From NCBI GenBank assembly GCA_003648575.1, contig QMPN01000021.1, positions 1-22,837 on the forward strand: 22,837 bases of DNA, in the 5' to 3' direction. Position numbers and translations under genes: made by a program. Origin of the DNA: Bacteroidota bacterium (GTDB taxonomy: Bacteria; Bacteroidota; Bacteroidia; Bacteroidales; B18-G4). Below, one piece after another: positions 15,858-22,837 of the stretch; position 1 is the first letter of the stretch, and every line of letters begins with the position of its first letter. The notes beneath the pieces were generated by a model. That model worked only from the letters and a program-made list of their open reading frames with translations, had not been told where the DNA came from and ran no database searches.

Positions 15858-16430
15858 TTAGCTTTTTAAAATTTCCACTCTTCCTGATTCCAGAAGGTAA
15901 TATGCCGTAACTATTTTCAACTTATCCTGTTTTACTGCGTCAGCAATAATTGATGAGCGATTGAGCAGCTCTTCTGCAGTAAGCTGTGCATTCTTTCTTA
16001 TTACTTCATCAACAGAAGCGCCTTCAGGTGTAGCATGAATTGCAGGGCCAATGTGCGCCAGCAAATGATTGAGATTGTAACCATTATCCCCACCTCCGAC
16101 TGCTGCTGTTACAGCACCACAACTCTGGTGGCCAAGTACTACCAGCACAGGAGTGCCCAGGTGTGCAACAGCATACTCCATACTAGCAATGGATGAAGTA
16201 TTGGCTACATTTCCGGCTACCCTCACAACAAACAATTCACCAATTCCGGTATCGAATGCCATTTCAGGAACCACCCTGCTGTCGGCGCAGCTTAAGACAA
16301 TGGCAAATGGATCCTGGCCTGCCAGAAGTTCATTCCTTCTTGAGCCATCTGTTAATTTTCCTTCCAGCTTATCAGCAACAAAGCGTTCATTGCCTTCAAC
16401 TAATCTTTGCAATATTTCTTTTTGATTCAT
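15858..16430 (-). CDS. Beta-carbonic anhydrase
   Basis: The 190-residue enzyme interconverts CO2 and bicarbonate. Zinc ligands are Cys48, His101 and Cys104 (SCADSRV and GHQSCGA), and the Asp50-Arg52 dyad is present. No signal peptide was seen, so it acts in the cytoplasm. The conserved VRVAGN segment (70-74) and the C-terminal IVTAYYLLESGRVEIL strand also fit. It has its own -7 element 20 bases upstream and is followed by the SDR gene. The P-type proton ATPase lies directly upstream on the same strand, which suggests a shared role in pH or bicarbonate balance, but this is inference. Confidence 0.97.
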   Translation of the reverse strand: MNQKEILQRLVEGNERFVADKLEGKLTDGSRRNELLAGQDPFAIVLSCADSRVVPEMAFDTGIGELFVVRVAGNVANTSSIASMEYAVAHLGTPVLVVLGHQSCGAVTAAVGGGDNGYNLNHLLAHIGPAIHATPEGASVDEVIRKNAQLTAEELLNRSSIIADAVKQDKLKIVTAYYLLESGRVEILKS

Positions 16431-16450
16431 GTGGGATATCTATTTATCGA

Positions 16451-16458
16451 CAAAAATA
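16451..16458 (-). promoter_or_regulatory. Candidate -7 promoter element for carbonic anhydrase
   Basis: The minus strand reads TATTTTTG, an exact TAnnTTTG match, 20 bases before the ATG at 16430. This implies a leader of only about 14 nt. Confidence 0.5.
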
Positions 16459-16516
16459 AGGTAATTCTAAAATCAAATGAGAATCATATCAAACAAGATC
16501 ACACACGAATATCGCG

Positions 16517-16545
16517 GCCTCAAGCTCCATGCCTCAAGCTCCCAT
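16517..16545 (-). repeat. Two-copy word repeat overlapping the end of the P-type ATPase gene
   Basis: GCCTCAAGCTCCAT (16517-16530) is followed at once by GCCTCAAGCTCCCAT (16531-16545), written as on the plus strand. On the minus strand the ATPase frame runs into the repeat, which supplies its last seven or eight residues (roughly GSLRHGA) and the TGA stop. Confidence 0.8.
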
Positions 16546-18964
16546 GATCAAATACCCGGTACGCCATAATCTTCACCCTGTCGGTGATGAGCATCTGTAC
16601 CATGGCATATCCCCATACAAATAAGATATACCATCCTATGGGTGCGATGATCCATCCAAAGGCGCATATCAGGGAAACGATGATCTTGGAGATCAGGGTC
16701 GACATCACCAGCCCGTTGCCCGGCCTGATGCTCCAGAGTGGGCCTGAAGTTCGTGAGAGGAATATGGTCAGATTACCGGCAATGGCCAACTCGGCAAAGA
16801 CAAGTGTTTGCACCTCCACAAATTCCATTTTAAAATAATGCTTTCCCAGGTAGAACATCCCGAAGGTAAAGAACACATTGGTAAAGCCCAGCACCGAAGC
16901 GATGCTAATCACCTTCCGCATGTTCCACTTTTCAGGTTTCATGCTGTATCGTACTCTGTCATAAGCAATGGTCATGATGGGAAAGTCGTTGAATACGGCC
17001 AGAAGTACGATCATCACGGCGGTGACCGGATACTCCTTGAAGAAAAGTATGGCCAGCACTGTAAAGAAGAGCACATCGATGGTTTCTGATATCCTGTAGA
17101 TGGCATAACTCTGCATGCGCTGAAAAATCCTGCGGCTTTCTTTGATGGCATCAACAATAACGGATAAGCCGGGTTTGGTGAGCACAATGTCGGCTGCTGA
17201 TTTGGCTGCATCTGTAGCGCCATCCACAGCGATCCCAGCGTCGGCTTTTTTAAGTGCAGGAGCATCGTTTACCCCATCACCGGTCATCCCGACAATATGG
17301 TCGCCCTCCTGTAATAGTTGTACAATTTCATATTTATGTTCAGGAAACACCTGGCTGAATCCATCGGCTTCTTCTATTAGTTTCCTGGCCTTCCTGTCGG
17401 GAAGGTCCACGAATTCATTGGCAGGGACAATATGCTTCCCTATGTTCACCTGCTGGGCAATCTCTATGGCTATTGCAGTATGGTCGCCGGTAACCATTTC
17501 CACCTTCACGCCCATCTCCTGCGCCTGCCGTATGGTTTCCGCCGAATCTTCCCGGGGCGGATCATTCAATGCCAGCAATCCGACATATTCCCATTCCCCC
17601 GCTTCATTGGTACGGGAAACACCCAGCGTTCGGTATCCATGAGTCCCTGCTTCATCAACGATCTTTTCTACCTCCTCTTTGACTTCGGCGTTGTTGTTCA
17701 CAAGTTCAAGTATCATCTGCGGTGCCCCTTTGCTCACCTTAAAGTCTTTGCCCCCACCCCCGATCAGCGACTCGGTCCGCTTAGAAATGGGATCAAAAGG
17801 CTTAAAGTCTTTCACACTGTATCCACCCACTTTTGGCCAGAGGTTGGTATTCTTCTCCGCCATTTCAAGCACTGCATTGTCAAGTGCATCATTATTTTCA
17901 GCTTTGGAAGAAAGGGATCCATACAACAATATATCTTCCTCGCTGAATCCCGCCAGGGGAAACAGGCCTTTTACGCCAAGCTTGTTCTGTGTGATGGTAC
18001 CTGTTTTGTCGGAACAGAGAATATCCATTCCGGCCATTTCCTCTACAGCAACCAGTTTGCTGATGATGGCTTTCTTTCTCGATAATTTCAGTGCACCCAC
18101 TGCCATGGTCACGCTGAGTACTGCCGGCAATGCTGCCGGGATTGATGCCACGGTCAGTACCAGGGCAAACTGCACCAGGTCGATCAGCCTTTCCTGGCGG
18201 AACAAACCTGTCAGGATCACGATCAGCACCAGGATGAAGTTCAAAATGATAAGGTAATCACCTATCCGGATCACTGCTTTCTGGAAATGGCTCTTGGTCT
18301 TTGCTTCAGCTACAAGCTTGGCGGTCTTACCAAAAAATGTATTCACAGCAGTACCATATACTACAGCATTCATTTCACCCTGTTTAGCCACAGCACCCGA
18401 GTACGCAATATCTCCTGCCTGCTTTTCCACCGGCAGTGATTCACCTGTCAGGGCCGATTCATCCAGTATCAAGTAATCTCCATCAAGCAGTTTCACATCG
18501 GCGGGGATAATATCACCAAGGCGTATGCGAATAATATCACCGGGAAGCAATTCCCTGGCATCCATTTCCAGCCACTTTCCGTTGCGCAGCACCCTGGACT
18601 TGCTTGCCAGGTTTTTCTTAAGCATGGCCATCGCATTATCGGCTTTATAGCCCTGCACAAACTCGATCAGGCCATTGAGGAGCAGCAAAGAACCAATGAT
18701 AATCACATCTTTCCAGTCTTTATCAATGATGCTGAGTATGACAGCAGCTTCGATCATCCATGGAATGGGTCCCCAGAAGTTCTTCAGGAACCTGATCAGC
18801 AGGCTTTCCTTCTTCTCCACAATTTCATTGTATCCGAAGGTTTGCCTTCTCTCCTCAACTTGCTTTTCACTTAATCCTGATTTGGGATCAGATTTCAGCG
18901 CCTTGAGCAGTTCACCCGGGTCCATCCCTTTAGCCTGCTCCATGTCGAAGATCATTTCAGCCAT
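16520..18964 (-). CDS. P3A-type (plasma-membrane proton-pumping) P-type ATPase
   Basis: The 814-residue pump has a short N-terminal cytosolic region and ten predicted membrane helices. The actuator motif is LTGES (172-176). Helix M4 has the P3A signature PAALPAVLSVTMAVGA (277-291). The phosphorylated Asp319 lies in DKTGT, and TGDGVNDAP (561-569) is the hinge motif. Helix M6 has FNDFPIMTIAYDRV (658-671), in which Asp660 matches the proton-binding aspartate of plant and fungal pumps. It should expel protons using ATP. There is no long autoinhibitory tail, unlike in plants. By eye, the helix M5 arginine of plant pumps (Arg655 in AHA2) falls on Asp630 here. It lies 22 bp after the DUF3109 gene, probably in the same transcript. 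Its extreme C-terminus is encoded by a word repeat. Confidence 0.95.
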   Translation of the reverse strand: MAEMIFDMEQAKGMDPGELLKALKSDPKSGLSEKQVEERRQTFGYNEIVEKKESLLIRFLKNFWGPIPWMIEAAVILSIIDKDWKDVIIIGSLLLLNGLIEFVQGYKADNAMAMLKKNLASKSRVLRNGKWLEMDARELLPGDIIRIRLGDIIPADVKLLDGDYLILDESALTGESLPVEKQAGDIAYSGAVAKQGEMNAVVYGTAVNTFFGKTAKLVAEAKTKSHFQKAVIRIGDYLIILNFILVLIVILTGLFRQERLIDLVQFALVLTVASIPAALPAVLSVTMAVGALKLSRKKAIISKLVAVEEMAGMDILCSDKTGTITQNKLGVKGLFPLAGFSEEDILLYGSLSSKAENNDALDNAVLEMAEKNTNLWPKVGGYSVKDFKPFDPISKRTESLIGGGGKDFKVSKGAPQMILELVNNNAEVKEEVEKIVDEAGTHGYRTLGVSRTNEAGEWEYVGLLALNDPPREDSAETIRQAQEMGVKVEMVTGDHTAIAIEIAQQVNIGKHIVPANEFVDLPDRKARKLIEEADGFSQVFPEHKYEIVQLLQEGDHIVGMTGDGVNDAPALKKADAGIAVDGATDAAKSAADIVLTKPGLSVIVDAIKESRRIFQRMQSYAIYRISETIDVLFFTVLAILFFKEYPVTAVMIVLLAVFNDFPIMTIAYDRVRYSMKPEKWNMRKVISIASVLGFTNVFFTFGMFYLGKHYFKMEFVEVQTLVFAELAIAGNLTIFLSRTSGPLWSIRPGNGLVMSTLISKIIVSLICAFGWIIAPIGWYILFVWGYAMVQMLITDRVKIMAYRVFDHGSLRHGA

Positions 18965-18986
18965 AATAATACAATAAGGTAAATGC

Positions 18987-19553
18987 TTAATTCTCTATTT
19001 TTCCGATCTCGTCAACCAGCTTGCTGTACCACCGTTCCCCATACCTTCTAATCAGGGCATCTTTCAGGAATACATACATCGGAACATCTTCCCGTATGCC
19101 TTTCTCCAGGGCAGGGTTACATACCTGCCACTTATGATAATTCACCGCTTCGGTTTCTCCCACTTTTGTGATCCTTACAGGGTATAGGTGGCACGAAATC
19201 GGCTTCCTGAACGGGATATCGCCTTCTTCATGAGCCTTTTCTATTGCGCACCAGGCAATGCCTTTGGTGAAGTTGATAAATGCGCAATCACCTCCACGGA
19301 TCAGTGGTGTGACAAAGGTCCCATCCATATCATAATCAAATACCCCGCATTGTTTCACGGCTTCTATTCCCTCCGGGATCATATATTTCATGATCTCTTC
19401 AATATAATCCTCCATGTCTGAGATCTCTTCCTCTTCAAGGGGCGCTCCTGCATCCCCTTCCACACAGCAGGCGCCAAGGCATTTCTCCAGCAGGCAAAGG
19501 AACTTGACCAGGTACAGGTCATCAGATACCATGATGTCGTCGATGATGAGCAT
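18987..19553 (-). CDS. Cysteine-rich DUF3109 family protein
   Basis: The 188-residue cytoplasmic protein begins in the family manner (LIIDD...), then FLCLLEKCLGACCVEGDAGAPLE (18-40). It has nine cysteines at 20, 25, 29, 30, 69, 90, 102, 121 and 145, several in motifs typical of this family (GGDCAFIN, SCHLYPVR, WQVCNPAL). The clustering suggests a metal or iron-sulfur site, like the distantly similar YkgJ-type zinc/iron chelatase proteins; this is inference. Function is unknown. It is the first gene of a probable two-gene transcript with the proton ATPase. The -7 element ends 6 bases before this ATG, so the messenger may be leaderless or start at Met8 (19532). Confidence 0.88.
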   Translation of the reverse strand: MLIIDDIMVSDDLYLVKFLCLLEKCLGACCVEGDAGAPLEEEEISDMEDYIEEIMKYMIPEGIEAVKQCGVFDYDMDGTFVTPLIRGGDCAFINFTKGIAWCAIEKAHEEGDIPFRKPISCHLYPVRITKVGETEAVNYHKWQVCNPALEKGIREDVPMYVFLKDALIRRYGERWYSKLVDEIGKIEN

Positions 19554-19558
19554 AGATA

Positions 19559-19566
19559 CAAATATA
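19559..19566 (-). promoter_or_regulatory. Candidate -7 promoter element for DUF3109-ATPase genes
   Basis: The minus strand reads TATATTTG, an exact TAnnTTTG match, ending 6 bases before the annotated ATG. The start of transcription would fall on or next to the start codon. Confidence 0.45.
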
Positions 19567-19573
19567 ATAAGTT

Positions 19574-19656
19574 TTGAGTGTTGAGTGTTCCTCCTTCGCT
19601 TCGCTACAGCGGACGCGGTGGGTGTTGAGTTAGTTATAAGTTTTCACTTTTGAGTG
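19574..19656 (+). repeat. TTGAGTG heptamer words with an embedded TTCGCTTCGCTACAGCGG segment
   Basis: TTGAGTG occurs in tandem at 19574-19587, in a decayed copy near 19625 (TTGAGTT) and again at 19650-19656. Between them is a GC-rich segment CTCCTTCGCTTCGCTACAGC that looks like another intergenic word. The array fills the space between the divergent DUF3109 and OTC promoters. Confidence 0.65.
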
Positions 19657-19666
19657 TAAAATTTTA

Positions 19667-19674
19667 TAATTTTG
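19667..19674 (+). promoter_or_regulatory. Candidate -7 promoter element for the OTC gene
   Basis: TAATTTTG, followed by CA, matches TAnnTTTG exactly, 57 bases before the ATG at 19732, implying a leader of about 50 nt. A TTTG at 19649-19652 is nearby, but the 14-bp spacing is short for a -33 element. Confidence 0.5.
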
Positions 19675-19731
19675 CAATCGCTTAATGAAATAGCATTTAT
19701 TTAATAATCATATTTATAAAGACTTACACTG

Positions 19732-20733
19732 ATGGCATTCAATCTCAGAAACAGGAATTTTTTGAAGCTTTTAGACTTCAGTCCGAAGGAGATCAAGTTT
19801 CTTCTCGACCTTTCCATGGACCTTAAAAAGGCCAAATATTCAGGAACAGAGCAACAAAAGCTGAAAGGCAAGAATATCGCCCTGATATTTGAAAAAGCTT
19901 CAACCCGCACTCGTTGTGCCTTTGAAGTGGCTGCCTTTGACCAGGGCGCCCTGGTTTCTTATCTCGGACCTACAGGTACCCAGATCGGGAAAAAAGAGAG
20001 CATGAAAGATACGGCGAGGGTGCTTGGTCGTATGTATGACGGAATTGAATACCGTGGGTTCGGTCAGGACATCGTAGAAGAGTTAGGTGCTTATGCCGGC
20101 GTACCCGTATGGAACGGCCTTACCAATGAATACCATCCGACACAGATCCTGGCAGACTTCCTCACCATGATGGAACACAGCAATAAACCGCTGCACCAGG
20201 TGTCGTTCTGTTATGTTGGAGATGCACGCAACAATATGGGGAACTCCCTGATGGTTGGCGCTGCCAAGATGGGAATGGACTTCAGGGCTGCTGCTCCTAA
20301 GGAATTCCATCCAACCGAAGAACTGGTAAAACAATGTGAAGAGATCGCCAAAGAAACAGGCGCAAAGATCATGATCACCGAAGATATAGATCAGGCGGTT
20401 AAGGGTGTCGACTTCCTTTATACCGATGTATGGGTATCGATGGGAGAGCCTGATTCAGAGTATGAGCGCAGGATTAAGATGATGATGCCATACCAGATCA
20501 ATGCTTCCCTGATGAAAAAGACAGGCAATCCGAATACTAAGTTCCTCCACTGCCTTCCTTCATTCCACAACTGTGAAACCCAGGTGGGAGAAGATATCCG
20601 CAAAAAATTTGGTGTAGAAGCCATGGAGGTAACTGACGATGTATTCGAATCAGAGGCTTCCATCGTATTTGATGAAGCTGAAAACAGGCTGCACACCATC
20701 AAAGCGGTGATGGTTGCCACCTTAGGCGACTAA
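19732..20733 (+). CDS. argF: Ornithine carbamoyltransferase
   Basis: The 333-residue enzyme joins carbamoyl phosphate and ornithine to give citrulline, or runs the reverse reaction in the arginine deiminase pathway. The carbamoyl-phosphate motif is STRTR (57-61) and HPTQ is at 135-138. The ornithine loop has DVWVSMGE (232-239) and the catalytic cysteine lies in HCLP (273-276). The sequence is very close to the E. coli ArgF/ArcB type (for example [45 protein letters not shown]). It differs from the N-succinyl- or N-acetyl-ornithine carbamoyltransferases known in Bacteroides and Xanthomonas, which lack this ornithine-loop pattern. No other arginine gene is near, so biosynthetic and catabolic roles cannot be separated; arcB is an alternative symbol. 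Confidence 0.96.
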   Translation: MAFNLRNRNFLKLLDFSPKEIKFLLDLSMDLKKAKYSGTEQQKLKGKNIALIFEKASTRTRCAFEVAAFDQGALVSYLGPTGTQIGKKESMKDTARVLGRMYDGIEYRGFGQDIVEELGAYAGVPVWNGLTNEYHPTQILADFLTMMEHSNKPLHQVSFCYVGDARNNMGNSLMVGAAKMGMDFRAAAPKEFHPTEELVKQCEEIAKETGAKIMITEDIDQAVKGVDFLYTDVWVSMGEPDSEYERRIKMMMPYQINASLMKKTGNPNTKFLHCLPSFHNCETQVGEDIRKKFGVEAMEVTDDVFESEASIVFDEAENRLHTIKAVMVATLGD

Positions 20734-20735
20734 GC

Positions 20736-21398
20736 TTATTTTTTTTTGCTTGCTTCAGGGGGGGCAGGCACTACATTTTGCCGGATAAAGTCTTCTACGA
20801 TGGCGTCGGCAAATTGTATAGCCATTTTATTGATATCATGCACATCCTGGGTTTTTGTCTGTGCCGACCATAATAATTCTCCTGTTTCCAAGTTGAAAAA
20901 GTTCGCTTCGAGGAAAACCTGGAATGATCCTGTATAATAGCCGGGAGTATAGTAGTAATTACTAAACCCGCCGTAGTAATCATAGAACCCCATGGTTGAA
21001 TAATAGGGTGTATAATATGTTCCACGTGCGGGAACATAGTGCCGCGTATCTTCCTGGTGGCGCATACTCATGGTGAAAACTGCATCGATATTAGCGGATT
21101 CAAATATACTGCCAACAATTTCTTTTGTGATGGTCCCTATAGCTGCATTTGGTGGCAAAAGATCAAGGGCGGCAATGACCGGATAGCCCTTTGCTGCCAG
21201 CCTGGTTTCCACCTGATCTTCAAAAATGCGGCGGTTTTGAGAATTTTGGGCTATACCCAGAATAACTATTTTCTTAAACTGCTCCGGCTCATGATCAAGC
21301 CTGGTCCAGGAGCCCGTTACCGATGTTTTTCCGGCTGTGCATGCTACCATAAGTGTAATCAATAAGACTACACCGGATCCAACTAAATATTTTCTCAT
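20736..21398 (-). CDS. Lipoprotein with tyrosine-rich segment
   Basis: The 220-residue product has a type II signal peptide with Cys20 (LMVAC). Residues 40-115 form an alternating strand/helix domain (FKKIVILGIAQNSQNRRIFEDQ, then AAKGYPVIAALDLLP and ANIDAVFTMSM). Residues 121-155 are a striking aromatic segment with 13 tyrosines. The remainder (FQVFLEANFFNLETGELLWSAQTKT, then a helix) resembles the end of DUF4136-type or GNA1162-like lipoproteins. Likely anchored in the outer membrane facing the periplasm or surface. It lies downstream of the barrel gene, but a terminator separates them. It is convergent with argF with only 2 bp between stops. Confidence 0.83.
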   Translation of the reverse strand: MRKYLVGSGVVLLITLMVACTAGKTSVTGSWTRLDHEPEQFKKIVILGIAQNSQNRRIFEDQVETRLAAKGYPVIAALDLLPPNAAIGTITKEIVGSIFESANIDAVFTMSMRHQEDTRHYVPARGTYYTPYYSTMGFYDYYGGFSNYYYTPGYYTGSFQVFLEANFFNLETGELLWSAQTKTQDVHDINKMAIQFADAIVEDFIRQNVVPAPPEASKKK

Positions 21399-21411
21399 AA
21401 TTGATATATTA

Positions 21412-21448
21412 AAAAGGTCATTTCTCCTTACGGATGAAATGACCTTTT
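21412..21448 (-). terminator. Rho-independent terminator after the barrel gene
   Basis: AAAAGGTCATTTC (21412-21424) pairs perfectly over 13 bp with GAAATGACCTTTT (21436-21448), with an 11-nt loop. On the minus strand the stem ends in TTTTT followed by AATAT. It separates the barrel gene from the 20736-21398 lipoprotein gene, which therefore needs its own start or relies on read-through. Confidence 0.82.
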
Positions 21449-21465
21449 ATGAATGGTATTATAAC

Positions 21466-22074
21466 TTAGAATCCAAAGATAAACCCAACACCAAATGCCC
21501 AATAGCTCAGGTTGTCGTAGTTATCTGAATAATTAAACAGTGTATTGTATTTCGCATTTACAACGAAGCCTACCCCTGAATTAGGGATCTCAATCAGTGC
21601 TCCAACCTCCGGACGGAGACCAAAATTCCAGTTTTCATCACGCCAGTAAAGCAAGCCAACCTGGGTGAGCATTTCGGTGTAATAAGCACCAATACCCAGG
21701 CGGGCATATGGTGATACCGGGAAATCTGTCTGATATGCATAACCCCCTTGAGCCATAATAAAATAGCTGAACATGTCCCTGAAATGAACTGCTGTAACTG
21801 TATTATTCTGATAATCAATTGTCATCCTGCCAGTCTTTTTAAAGAAGGCCGCATAGCCAAAAGCACCACCAAGAGTTACGCCGGTTTCAAAATGATACGT
21901 ACCGCCAAATTCAATCCCGCGAACGCTTGATTCATTAATAAAATCTTCAAATTCACCGGTTGGGACAGAAATATTCCATTGAACTTCCCAATGTGTGTCC
22001 ATCTGTGCACTTACCGGATTCGCAAAAAATACTGCACAGAGAGCGATTATACTGATTAGAAAATATTTTTTCAT
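21466..22074 (-). CDS. Small outer-membrane beta-barrel protein
   Basis: The 202-residue product has a signal peptide (KKYFLISIIALCAVFFANPVSAQ, cut near residue 24). The mature part is a run of short amphipathic strands (IEFGGTYHFETGVTLGGAFGYAAFF, VSPYARLGIGAYY, GVGFVVNAKYNTLF) ending AFGVGFIFGF, the aromatic C-terminal strand usual for barrels recognised by BamA. Size suggests eight strands, in the manner of OmpW/OmpX or the bacteroidal OMP_b-brl group. No ligand can be inferred. It lies 35 bp after the upstream lipoprotein gene on the same strand and is followed by a terminator, so these two form a likely operon. Confidence 0.83.
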   Translation of the reverse strand: MKKYFLISIIALCAVFFANPVSAQMDTHWEVQWNISVPTGEFEDFINESSVRGIEFGGTYHFETGVTLGGAFGYAAFFKKTGRMTIDYQNNTVTAVHFRDMFSYFIMAQGGYAYQTDFPVSPYARLGIGAYYTEMLTQVGLLYWRDENWNFGLRPEVGALIEIPNSGVGFVVNAKYNTLFNYSDNYDNLSYWAFGVGFIFGF

Positions 22075-22109
22075 GATATTATTTTTTTCTGATTATAACG
22101 ATATGATTA

Positions 22110-22757
22110 CTACTCTGTGCCTAAGTAAGGTGATTGGACAAAGGCCTGATCAATTCCATTTAATAAACGTTTGGAGATTTGAGTGCTGGCGCTGTTGGTG
22201 AGGATACCTCCACAGAGGGCAGACCATATACCGTTGATGTTTTTGTTTTGATGATCAATATTTCTCAGATCAGCCAGATCAAAGATTAATGCACCTTCTT
22301 CATAGGAACCCATATAGGTAGCCCATGGATATGAATAGCCATAACCCGGATATCCCCAATAAGGAGGATAATACCACCAGTAACTATATGAGTACACATA
22401 GTTTGTTTGAGTAATAATTGAAATGACCAAGCCCATATCCGGATTTGCCGATGAGTCAACCCTCGTATAATTCAGGGCAGACAGATTGGAATTGATCTCC
22501 TCCAGGATATTCTCATAATATTCCTGGATATAAGCCTTGTCCTCAGCAGACATTGTACTGTCAAGCAGAAGTGTGTCAGGAACATAGTATGTTTTGAATT
22601 CTGCAAAGTTTACAGATTGATCATACTCGGTCCATACCATATCCAGATCCTCAGTATTTACAGTATAGGTTGGATATTTACTGCATGCTGAAAGGATGAT
22701 TCCCGCCATGGCAAATAGTACCACAGGCAATAAAATTCTCTTCATTGATTTTTTCAT
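22110..22757 (-). CDS. DUF4136-type lipoprotein with Tyr/Trp-rich segment
   Basis: The 215-residue product has a lipobox LSAC with Cys25. The domain from about residue 45 (VNFAEFKTYYVPDTL, then YYENILEEINSNLSALNYTRVD and NPDMGLVISIITQTN) matches the layout of DUF4136 lipoproteins. Residues 120-152 are an aromatic segment with 13 Tyr and 4 Trp (contains SYWWYYPPYWGYPG). After it come EEGALIFDLADLRN and ISKRLLNGIDQAF, the usual end of the family. A start at Met5 is also possible. Location is presumably the outer membrane; function unknown. It is the first gene of the three-gene envelope cluster; its promoter would lie in the last 80 bases of the window, where no TAnnTTTG was found. Confidence 0.86.
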   Translation of the reverse strand: MKKSMKRILLPVVLFAMAGIILSACSKYPTYTVNTEDLDMVWTEYDQSVNFAEFKTYYVPDTLLLDSTMSAEDKAYIQEYYENILEEINSNLSALNYTRVDSSANPDMGLVISIITQTNYVYSYSYWWYYPPYWGYPGYGYSYPWATYMGSYEEGALIFDLADLRNIDHQNKNINGIWSALCGGILTNSASTQISKRLLNGIDQAFVQSPYLGTE

Positions 22758-22837
22758 AAATCTAAATTATAAATTATTCATTTTGCTTATTAAACAATGC
22801 CAGAGGAGCAATGTTCAGTTCGTTTTCTGAGTACAAA

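Overview
The window looks like a chromosomal segment of a Bacteroidota bacterium, probably in or near the Bacteroidales. Several things point that way. Seven sites matching the Bacteroidota -7 promoter element TAnnTTTG lie upstream of gene starts, while Shine-Dalgarno sequences are mostly weak. AtpB is long with an exported N-terminal extension, and PheS carries a zinc-knuckle insert. RsmI is the short form, and there are many exported proteins and lipoproteins of types common in this phylum. No tRNA, rRNA, CRISPR array, transposase or phage gene was seen. The window is mostly housekeeping and envelope genes, not an obvious accessory island.

Layout. 1-1606 (-) is the 5' part of a secreted papain-like (C1) peptidase that runs off the left edge. 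1829-2776 (+) is an outer-membrane barrel. A minus-strand block follows: a Nudix hydrolase, a small secreted TonB-C-like protein, then the pair of a conserved hypothetical protein (5067-5900) and rsmI (4401-5063). Thymidine kinase (6067-6651), a secreted cyclophilin and pheS are on the plus strand. A SnoaL-like lipoprotein is convergent with pheS.

9314-14400 holds an F-type ATP synthase operon, atpB-E-F-H-A-G. The beta and epsilon genes are absent, so the enzyme must be encoded at two loci. A strong hairpin separates atpE from atpF, and a bacterial ferritin follows atpG before a strong terminator. On the minus strand, 15028-19553 holds an SDR oxidoreductase, a beta-carbonic anhydrase, a P3A-type proton-pumping ATPase and a DUF3109 protein. 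An ornithine carbamoyltransferase (19732-20733, +) follows. The right end is three minus-strand envelope genes: two lipoproteins with tyrosine-rich segments on either side of a small outer-membrane barrel.

Functional themes. Proton and carbon dioxide handling recurs (ATP synthase, P3A H+-ATPase, carbonic anhydrase), and so does envelope biogenesis. The least explained feature is a set of degenerate short-word repeat arrays, with mostly 7-9 bp units and a different word at almost every site. They sit between a stop codon and the next promoter (for example 4360-4403, 6652-6779, 9127-9230, 19574-19656). In two places they enter coding sequence: the linker of the 5067-5900 protein and the last codons of the P-type ATPase. 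Two of the arrays, 5 kb apart and in opposite orientation, share the same 9-bp unit in register.
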